DNA from: Cryptomeria japonica
Taxonomy: Eukaryota; Streptophyta; Pinopsida; Cupressales; Cupressaceae
Length of the DNA: 64,000 nucleotides
Assembly: GCF_030272615.1 (NCBI RefSeq)
Contig: NC_081407.1
Coordinates: forward strand, 374,839,018 to 374,903,017
Direction of reading: 5' to 3'
Within the stretch, counting starts at the first letter, position 1. Each line of letters begins with the position of its first letter. Shown here piece by piece: positions 57,323 to 64,000 of this stretch. Made by a program: the position numbers and the translations under genes. The notes beneath the pieces are model-generated. The model saw nothing but the letters and a program-made list of their open reading frames with translations. It searched no databases and was not told the origin of the DNA.

Positions 57323-57595
57323 ATTTTGAAGTTGGTCAAGCTCCAGTGAAATTAACAGTATTTCATTTATCCTTTTATTCTAAATTCTTTCAATTCTTTC
57401 ACTGGTCTTTGGCATTGATGCCAAAGGAGGAGTATGTATATAGGTGAAAAATATCAAAAAAATTAGACAGGATCACTTGGGAAGGATATCAGGATATTAG
57501 AAGGAGTGTATTGCTCAGGGGGAGCATACTTCAGTTGAACTGGTAGGGAATCCATTTTTCACATGAGTGTTGCCATCAATGCCAAAGGGGGAGAT

Positions 57596-58483
57596 TGTTG
57601 GCAATTAACACTCATCAGATTCATTTTGTTGTCATTGCTGGCAACAAGATTAGATGGAAGTCATATACCGGCACTAGGAGGCATGTACTGGCAAACACCG
57701 ACATTGGAGTATCCAGGATTACACTGACACCGACACTGACATCAGTACTTGAAGGAAGCCGACATCAAGAAGGATTTATTTTGTAAACCATTTTATAATT
57801 ATTGGCGAGGCCGACATTGAACAACTTTTGTAATACATTATAAGCTGACATAAGGCATATGGTTTGTAATGGGTACATAGGTCAGTCTGCTAGGTCATTT
57901 TGAATATGATATATGATATAGGATGCAGGATAATTGAGATAAAATATAGCAGAACTGCATAATGTGAAGTATATGTATGTAAATCATTTGTATGCGAATG
58001 CCATATCATGCAAGGATCTGTAGATAGTTTGGGAAGCATTCTTGGAGGAGAAAATATACCAGTAGTAGTGTTCAGGGTTTATGAACCGACAAAGAGTAGA
58101 GCTATAACCAAAAATCTATTTGGCATAGCAGATGCATTTTGTGAGTTCATTTTCATTGTTTTACTTCAGCAGAAGCTTGTAGTCAGTGAGGCTCTTTAGT
58201 GATGAACAGTGTGCTCTAGGCAATGTGCCTTCCTGCAAGTGTAGGCCCCATTTTATGTAATATCCTTTCATATGGCCAGTGCATTGATATTATGGGTCAC
58301 AAATCCCACCGTGGTTTTTCCTCTTTGAGGTTTTCCACGTATAAATTCTTTGTGTTATGGTGTTCATTAATGTGGATGGTTTATTTTCTTCAAGTTACAT
58401 GTTTATTTGTATACCAGTTTATATGTGTTTGGCATAAAGGCATAAAATATTATTTTACCTCTCAGTGTTCTTAGATCCTCACA
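57596..58483 (+). repeat. 3' LTR of the pol-less copia-type element
   Basis: 888 bp, TGTTGGCAATTAAC...GATCCTCACA. It aligns with the 5' LTR along its length, but the stretch with the poly-C tract before CTCTCAGTG is missing here. Confidence 0.85.
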
Positions 58484-58602
58484 ACTATTTCTGAGGGTTG
58501 AGCAATCTTCGGTCTCCGATCAGGCTAAAGGATTTGATCTCGCGTGCATGAGGACCCTAATGCAGTCAAAAATTGCTAGGGTCACAATTTTATGACACTA
58601 CA

Positions 58603-58604
58603 AT

Positions 58605-58641
<37 letters not shown>

Positions 58642-58734
58642 CATACATAGATACATATATACATACACACACACATATATATGTATATGTATATATATGC
58701 ATATATATGTATGTATATATATGCACATATATAC

Positions 58735-58795
<61 letters not shown>

Positions 58796-58806
58796 TACAC
58801 GTACAT
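58603..58806. repeat. (TACA/TATG)n microsatellite
   Basis: About 200 bp of ACATAT, ATGTAT and ACACAT words. Open frames reading Met-Cys-Ile-Cys and Tyr-Val repeats are artefacts of it. It forms the right flank of the gypsy element. Confidence 0.95.
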
Positions 58807-58836
58807 GTTGTTGGCATTATAATAGATATGGGAGAT

Positions 58837-60297
58837 TGTTAGCATTTCATAAGGGTATTGAGAAGGTTGTTGATGATTATGGATAAAACTGATTAAAGAT
58901 GTTTACTGTCTTGATATTATTATTTTGTCATTGATGTCAAGAAATTGATTTTCTAATTCAGTATGATGTTGCCATATCTTAAGAAGTATGTTTTGGTGAG
59001 TATAAAGAAGTCGGTAAAAGACACATGAAAGAATATGATGAATAAGGTATTCAATGGGCAACTACTACCGAGTCAGACAATGATGAGATCATGATGTTTA
59101 GATTGTTTTAACATCATACATATGTTGTAAATTGTGAAGGTTAATACTATACTATGTTACCAAGCAAAGAAACTAGTCGGTAAACCCTAAGGTTATCGCT
59201 ATCGGTTAATGAAGGCGGAATGTCTACCGAGTGAAGTTTAGTATTCACCAAGTTGTAACCGAGTAATAACAGAATGCATTAAATGATTGAATGCGCTATT
59301 TAATGAAGGATGCTGATGAGCTGGCTATGATTAGATGATTGGTAAGCCGTGGATGAAGTTTGTTAATGAATCTAAGGCAATGGAAAGTCGACATGAAGAT
59401 CTACAACGCAGATTGAACCGCAATACCCTAGCACAAGTTCCAAGGAAAGTATGTAAGTTTCAAGGTAGGGTAAAACGTTTTCAGATCGAAGGATACATTA
59501 AACCTGGACAAGATTGAAGATCTGATGGCTATGATTGATCATGGGAAATGTGATCAAGGAGATTAAGCGGTTGGCTAATTGTTTATAAATAGGAAACTGT
59601 TGATAGACAATGCATGCGGGCAACTGTATGCACAAGGATGCTATAGAGTGATTACCGAGCACAAAAGCTTGAAGACCTGTTTAGATAACAGAGTATAGAA
59701 GCCTAACAGATGGACAAGATTAGTTATATGTATAGATTGTATTGAGAAAATAAGAATCTGCTTCAGCATTTTAGATGTGAAGTTGCAGATAGATTTTATT
59801 ACTGTTGTTTTGTGAAAGTGACAGAAAATCTCTTAACCGAGTGGACTTAACAGTCTTATATGTAAATCCTCTAGCAAGGTGACATTCTAATTGAGTGTTT
59901 GAAACACTTTGATAAGGTCACTTCTAACAAAGTGAAGATCCTAACAGATCGAAGGGAAATCCCTTAACCGGGTTACATCTAGCAATGTGTTTGTAATCTT
60001 TAACAGGATTTGCTTTTAACTGAGCATACTCTAGAAGAGTATATTTCTTAGTGGGTTCGAAATCCCACAGTGGTTTTTCCCTATTTGGGTTTCCACATTA
60101 AATCTGGTGTTATGAGGTGTATAATGTTTATATGCTTTTGAGTTTGCATGTTTGACAGTTTTGGTTATATTACTGATATATATGTTACCGAGGTTGAATC
60201 TGATGTTTTTATGGATGATTAAGTTTGTATGATTCACCACCCCCTCTCATTTTATTGGCTATTGGATCTATACTTATATTAAGTATCAGAACTATCA
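58837..60297 (+). repeat. 5' LTR of the right-hand copia element
   Basis: 1461 bp, TGTTAGCATTTC...CAGAACTATCA. It contains CCCACAGTGGTTTTTCCC and GATTCACCACCCCCTCTCA near its end. The sequence before it (ATATGGGAGAT) resembles a polypurine tract, so the left edge could be read slightly differently. GAGAT precedes the start. Confidence 0.8.
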
Positions 60298-60299
60298 AT

Positions 60300-60311
60300 T
60301 GGTATCAGAGC
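60300..60311 (+). other. Primer binding site (initiator Met tRNA)
   Basis: TGGTATCAGAGC two bases after the LTR end, as in the other copia elements of the window. Confidence 0.92.
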
Positions 60312-60362
60312 TTTGGACTCCGGAAGAAAAAGTTTAAAGGCACTTGAGGCAAAGATCCAAAG

Positions 60363-60875
60363 ATGTATAAGAGGGATGCATCGAAGCTGAATAAGTCAAG
60401 TTTCTCTACATGGCAGAAAAGGATGAAGCTGCACCTATTAGGAGTTGGAGAATATGTTGTATACTATCTGGAGAATGATTTTGTTACACCGAGCACCTAT
60501 CCATTGACAATAGAAGAAATAAAGGCAAAGCAAGAACATATCCAAGCAATGATTGAAATAACATCTGCATTGACCGACTCAGAGTTTAATGACCTAGAAG
60601 GCTGCAATGATGCAAAGGCAATGTGGGATAAGCTCATATCTATGTACCGTGGTGATGAACATGTTCAAAGAGCTAAAGTGGATAGTCTAAGAGGACAACT
60701 TGAATCTATGAGGATGAATGAAGGTGAGAACATAACTCAGTACAGTACAAGACTAAAGGAGATTGCCAATCAAATCAAAGGAGCAGGTGGAATTATTGAA
60801 GAAAAGGATATAACAAGTAAGTTGTTAAGAACCCTTCTACCAGCTTATGCAATTCGAGTCTCTGCAATCAATTAA
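60363..60875 (+). CDS. Copia gag, N-terminal part
   Basis: Open block of 170 residues from ATG 60363, 52 bp after the PBS. Copia Gag features: FSTWQKRMKLHLLGVGEYV, SALTDSEFNDLEGCNDAKA, MWDKLISMYRGDEHVQRAK, LRGQLESMRMNEGENITQY and LLRTLLPAYAIRV. This is the UBN2-type gag domain that builds the particle shell. Confidence 0.88.
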   Translation: MYKRDASKLNKSSFSTWQKRMKLHLLGVGEYVVYYLENDFVTPSTYPLTIEEIKAKQEHIQAMIEITSALTDSEFNDLEGCNDAKAMWDKLISMYRGDEHVQRAKVDSLRGQLESMRMNEGENITQYSTRLKEIANQIKGAGGIIEEKDITSKLLRTLLPAYAIRVSAIN

Positions 60876-60893
60876 CTGAGGTCTGTACCGAAT

Positions 60894-61736
60894 ATGCCAA
60901 TTTCTTTAGATGCTACTATTGGTAAGCTACATGCTTTTGAGTTAAGTAATTTTGATAACAGTGGGTCATCGGTAAATAAAGTAGAATCTGCTTTTAGTTC
61001 TTTTCATCTTGATGAATCTGATGATTACAATGATAGAATGAGTAAGTACATTGAAGGAGATCACAGTGGAGCAAGTGAGAGATTTCACAAGAATATGGAA
61101 AAAGTACACAAGTTGTATGAGGAAATCAGGAAACAAGAAGAGTTTGAAGCACTATTAGCCAGAAGGTTACCGAGAGGAAAAGGTAAGTACAAAGGAAAGC
61201 TACCTTTGAAATGTTTCAATTGTGATAGAATAGGACATATGGCTTCTAACTGTCCTGACAGAGAATCTAGTGAAAAGAGAGATTACCGAGATGACAAACA
61301 GAAAGATAATCATTACAGAGGACACCGAGATTTTAGAAGAAGAGATAAGAAGACATGCCTAATAGCTGATGAGGAATCTAATGATGATAAATTAGATGAA
61401 ACTGATACAGAGGAAGTTGTTTATGTGGCTATTAAAGATGGATCAGATGAAGAAAGGTATGAAGAAAAAGCCCTACTATCTCATATAAGTAAAAATGATT
61501 CTTGGATCATAGATAGTGGATGTTCACATCACATGACAGGTGATAAACATAAATTTGTTATGTTAGAAGACTATGATGGAGGCTATGTAAGATTTGGTAA
61601 TGATGCACCATGTCCGGTAAGAGGTAAAGGATCTATAACACTTCTTGTCAATGCAAAATGCAATGATTTTTATTGGGTTGAAGGTTTGAAATACAATTTG
61701 TTGAGTGTAGCACAACTAAACAACACAGGTTACTGA
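60894..61736 (+). CDS. Copia gag C-terminal part and protease
   Basis: Open block of 280 residues. It holds the RRLPRGKGKYKGKLPLKC region, the knuckle C-F-N-C-D-R-I-G-H-M-A-S-N-C, a basic then acidic stretch, and the protease with WIIDSGCSHHMTGDK, ending at YNLLSVAQL. The protease processes the polyprotein; the knuckle binds RNA. Confidence 0.88.
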   Translation: MPISLDATIGKLHAFELSNFDNSGSSVNKVESAFSSFHLDESDDYNDRMSKYIEGDHSGASERFHKNMEKVHKLYEEIRKQEEFEALLARRLPRGKGKYKGKLPLKCFNCDRIGHMASNCPDRESSEKRDYRDDKQKDNHYRGHRDFRRRDKKTCLIADEESNDDKLDETDTEEVVYVAIKDGSDEERYEEKALLSHISKNDSWIIDSGCSHHMTGDKHKFVMLEDYDGGYVRFGNDAPCPVRGKGSITLLVNAKCNDFYWVEGLKYNLLSVAQLNNTGY

Positions 61737-62000
61737 ATAGAATTTCATAATGGAATTGTCAATGTTCATGACAAGCATGGAAAGTTAGCTGCTACCGGGA
61801 CACAAACAAAAGGTAACACATTTCACCTTGACTCAACTCGGAATAAGTGTTTATATGCAAAGATAGATGATACCTGGTTATGGCATAAAAGGTTTTGTCA
61901 TGTAAATTTTGATAACCTGATCAAAATAAGCAAGAAGCACCGAGTAAGAGGTCTACCGAGTCTTGAAAAACCTGAGAATGCTAAGTGTCGAGGATGCCAG

Positions 62001-62333
62001 ATGGGTACGATGACAAGATCAAGCTTTACAAGTAAGTCCTACACCTCTAAGGGTATTTTAGATCTTGTCCATATTGATCTTTGTGGTCCTATGAAAGTTC
62101 AGAGTTATTATGGTGATAAATATTTCATATTATTTGTGGATGATTACTCAAGGATGATGTCAATAATGTTTTTAAAAGAAAAATCAGAAGCTTTTCAAAT
62201 GTTTAAATGGTACAAGGCAAGAGTTGAGAATGAAACAGGAAGACAACTGAAATGTCTTAGGTCAGATAGAGGAGGTGAGTTCACATCTGATGAGTTCAAC
62301 TTATTTTGCAATGATCATGATATTAAAAGATAA
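62001..62333 (+). CDS. Copia integrase core
   Basis: Open block of 110 residues. GILDLVHIDLCGPMKV and FVDDYSRMMSIMFLKEK supply the first two catalytic Asp; ARVENETGRQLKCLRSDRGG continues to the conserved GGEFTSDEF. The zinc-binding start (WLWHKRFCHVNFDNL) lies just upstream at about 61880. The C-terminal integrase sequence follows to about 62600. Confidence 0.85.
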   Translation: MGTMTRSSFTSKSYTSKGILDLVHIDLCGPMKVQSYYGDKYFILFVDDYSRMMSIMFLKEKSEAFQMFKWYKARVENETGRQLKCLRSDRGGEFTSDEFNLFCNDHDIKR

Positions 62334-62678
62334 GTATCTGCACCAAGAACTCCACAACAAAATGGAATTGCTAAGAGAAGAAACAGATCTATTGTGGATT
62401 GTGCCAGAATCTTGATGATTGAAAAGAATGTGCCACAAACATTTTGGAGAGAGGCAATAAACACAACAGTTTACACCCTGAACCGAGTACAACTGAAGAA
62501 AGGAACTTTGAAGACACCATATGAAATCTAGTATGACAAGAAACCTAATGTAAGTTATTTTAAAATCTTTGGAAGTAGATGCTATGTACACAAAGATGAT
62601 AGAAATGGTAAGTTTGATTAGAAAAGTGGAGAAGGAACATTTCTAGGTTATTCATCTAGAAGCAAAGCATATAAATGT

Positions 62679-63656
62679 TTGATCAAACCATCTAACAAAA
62701 TAGTAGAAAGTGCAAATGTGAAAATTGATGAATTTGTAGAAAGAAATGATGAAGGAAATTCCAAAGAACCAGAAGATTATGATGAATTTGTCTATGTTCA
62801 ATCGAGAAGTCTTACCGAGAATACTGTTGAAGAAAATGAAGAGAATATCCAGTTACCAAGTGATGAAGAAGATCACACAGAGCCTACCGAGCCTGTATTA
62901 GCCAAGTATGTTAGAAGACATCATGCACCAAGTCAGATTATAGGAGATAAGGATGATCCAGTGGTGACAAGGAACAAACTAAGACAAAACACATGTTTGA
63001 TATTTGAATTTGAACCAATAATAGTAAAAGAAGCATTTAACAGTGAAGATTGGATAAATGCTATGACAGAAGAGATTGATCAAATCAAGAAAAATGACAC
63101 ATGGACACTGGTCCCAAGACCGAAGGACAAAAATGTAATCGGTACAAAGTGGATTTTCAGAAACAAGCTAAATGAAAAAGGTGATGCCATTAGAAATAAA
63201 GCAAGACTAGTTTGCAAAGGTTATGCTCAAGAAGACGGAATTGATTATGGTGAAACTTTTGCACCTGTGGCTAGACTTGAAGGAGTAAGAACATTGTTGG
63301 CATATGTTGCTTACAATAATTTCAAGATATATCAAATGGATATCAAATCTGCATTTCTGAATGGTATACTAGAAGAAGAAGTTTTTATTGAACAACCTGA
63401 AGGATTTGTTGAAGATAAGAATAAAGATCAGGTATGTAAATTGAACAAAGCTTTATATGGTTTGAAACAAGCACCTAGAGCATGGTATGATAGATTACAC
63501 TCTTATTTGATTAAGATTGGTTTTATAAGGACAAGTGAGAACAACAACATGTACATGAAGAATGATGAAAATGGAATACTGATCTCAGCCATATTTGTTG
63601 ATGATATTATATTTTGTGGCAATGACTCTTTATGCAAGAACTTTGGAATGAAATGA
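62679..63656 (+). CDS. Copia reverse transcriptase
   Basis: Open block of 325 residues. The first 125 are the acidic linker. The RT domain (RVT_2 type) follows: [66 protein letters not shown] (first catalytic Asp), [19 protein letters not shown] and the catalytic [10 protein letters not shown]. It copies element RNA into cDNA. Further RT and RNase H start sequence continues to the window edge (SLIGEIKYFIGLQI, then KPVSTPM). Confidence 0.9.
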   Translation: MIKPSNKIVESANVKIDEFVERNDEGNSKEPEDYDEFVYVQSRSLTENTVEENEENIQLPSDEEDHTEPTEPVLAKYVRRHHAPSQIIGDKDDPVVTRNKLRQNTCLIFEFEPIIVKEAFNSEDWINAMTEEIDQIKKNDTWTLVPRPKDKNVIGTKWIFRNKLNEKGDAIRNKARLVCKGYAQEDGIDYGETFAPVARLEGVRTLLAYVAYNNFKIYQMDIKSAFLNGILEEEVFIEQPEGFVEDKNKDQVCKLNKALYGLKQAPRAWYDRLHSYLIKIGFIRTSENNNMYMKNDENGILISAIFVDDIIFCGNDSLCKNFGMK

Positions 63657-64000
63657 GCAAAGAATTTGAGATGTCATTAATTGGTGAGATAAAGTATTTT
63701 ATAGGTTTACAGATACTGCAAATGAAAAATGAGATTTTCATTACTCAATCCAAGTACATAAAGGAAATCTTGAAGAAATTTGGAATGGAAGATTCAAAAC
63801 CAGTAAGTACTCCTATGACTACCAACTGTAAATTATCAAAGAATGATGAATCTGCATCTGTTGATGAGACACTTTACCGATCCATGATTGGAAAGCTAAA
63901 ATATGTTGTTCACAACAGACCAAACATAGCACATGCAGTAGGTATAGTTGCAAGATTCTCTGTAGATCCCAAGGAAACACACATGACAACAATCAAGAGA

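Larger units (their letters stand above)
52632..58483 (+). mobile_element. Copia-type element with gag but no pol, nested in a gypsy LTR
   Basis: 5' LTR 52632-53538, PBS 53541-53552, interior, polypurine tract AAAGGGGGAGA at about 57584-57594, 3' LTR 57596-58483. The LTRs differ at roughly 7% by eye, so it is old but younger than the gypsy copy it entered. The interior has gag zinc knuckles, but none of the protease, integrase or reverse transcriptase motifs plain in the other copia elements here. About 2.7 kb of unrecognised coding-like sequence takes their place. It must have moved with enzymes of an autonomous relative. Several breaks. Confidence 0.85.
44971..58602 (-). mobile_element. Non-autonomous Ty3/gypsy element with split right LTR
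   Basis: Left LTR 44971-46191 and right LTR 51522-52631 plus 58484-58602 are homologous (both TGTGGGAAAAAAGG...GACACTACA). A polypurine tract beside the left LTR shows that the element runs on the minus strand. The interior has gag and a protease-like block, but I find no reverse transcriptase, RNase H or integrase. Without the copia element nested in its right LTR it is about 7.8 kb. LTR divergence by eye is roughly 5% in the first 330 bp and higher later, so the insertion is old. It sits between two microsatellites. Confidence 0.85.
58837..64000 (+). mobile_element. Ty1/copia element, 3' part outside the window
   Basis: LTR 58837-60297, PBS 60300-60311, gag, protease, integrase and reverse transcriptase in copia order, running to the window edge within the RT/RNase H region. 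The coding regions read with only a few breaks, so it is the best-preserved element here. RNase H end, polypurine tract and 3' LTR lie beyond 64000. Confidence 0.9.

Noticed and set aside
58582-58845. Open frames encoding Tyr-Val or Met-Cys repeats on both strands
   Set aside because: Pure translation of a microsatellite.
1-64000. tRNA, rRNA or organellar insertions
   Set aside because: No cloverleaf-like gene, rRNA core or plastid/mitochondrial gene was recognised; the tRNA-like words found are primer binding sites or SINE-like boxes.

Overview
The window looks like plant nuclear DNA, most probably from a large, repeat-rich genome such as a conifer or another gymnosperm. That is an inference from the very low gene density, several layers of nested Ty3/gypsy and Ty1/copia elements, plant-type LINEs, solo LTRs of 1-1.4 kb (and one insertion near 3.8 kb), and a single intron-containing host gene with a plant-only domain (BURP).

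Layout. 1-8479: minus-strand Ty3/gypsy element cut by the left window edge (protease, gag, a long leader full of a GCGCTAA motif, PBS, 5' LTR). 8480-10620: part of a second, long repeat family into which it inserted. 10621-15850: unassigned DNA with a hydrophobic open frame, a family of palindromic 40-mers and a solo LTR with a perfect target-site duplication. 15868-18440: three copies of a ~0.5 kb dispersed repeat plus a copia LTR remnant. 18441-19380: AT-rich DNA with a 43-bp minisatellite. 19534-21412 (minus): the only convincing host gene, a two-exon, RD22-like BURP-domain protein with signal peptide, full BURP cysteine-histidine signature, TATA box and polyadenylation signal.

23028-31781 is a nearly full-length L1-type LINE (about 6.3 kb without insertions) bounded by a 12-bp target-site duplication and carrying two later solo LTRs, one copia and one Ty3-type. 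32218-34411 is an ORF1-like fragment of another LINE, also split by a solo copia LTR. 34412-42060 is a minus-strand copia element (5' LTR, gag, protease, partial integrase) that received a 3.8 kb insertion with a GC-rich island and a 379-bp LINE tail. 42061-44970 is repetitive DNA with a triple ~370-bp tandem repeat and a (TA)n(TG)n microsatellite.

44971-58602 is a minus-strand Ty3/gypsy element with gag and protease but no visible reverse transcriptase or integrase; it sits in a microsatellite, and its right LTR is split by a 5.85-kb copia-type element (52632-58483) that itself has gag zinc knuckles but, in place of pol, about 2.7 kb of unrecognised coding-like sequence. 58837-64000 is the 5' part of another copia element (LTR, PBS, gag, protease, integrase, reverse transcriptase), cut by the right edge.

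The host gene stands alone; everything else is mobile DNA or its decay products, so the biology here is mostly insertion history. The best candidates for something undescribed are the pol-less copia element with unknown cargo, the palindromic 40-mer family, the GCGCTAA leader repeats, and hairpins placed at the predicted 5' ends of two element transcripts. All similarity statements come from reading the sequence; no search was run.
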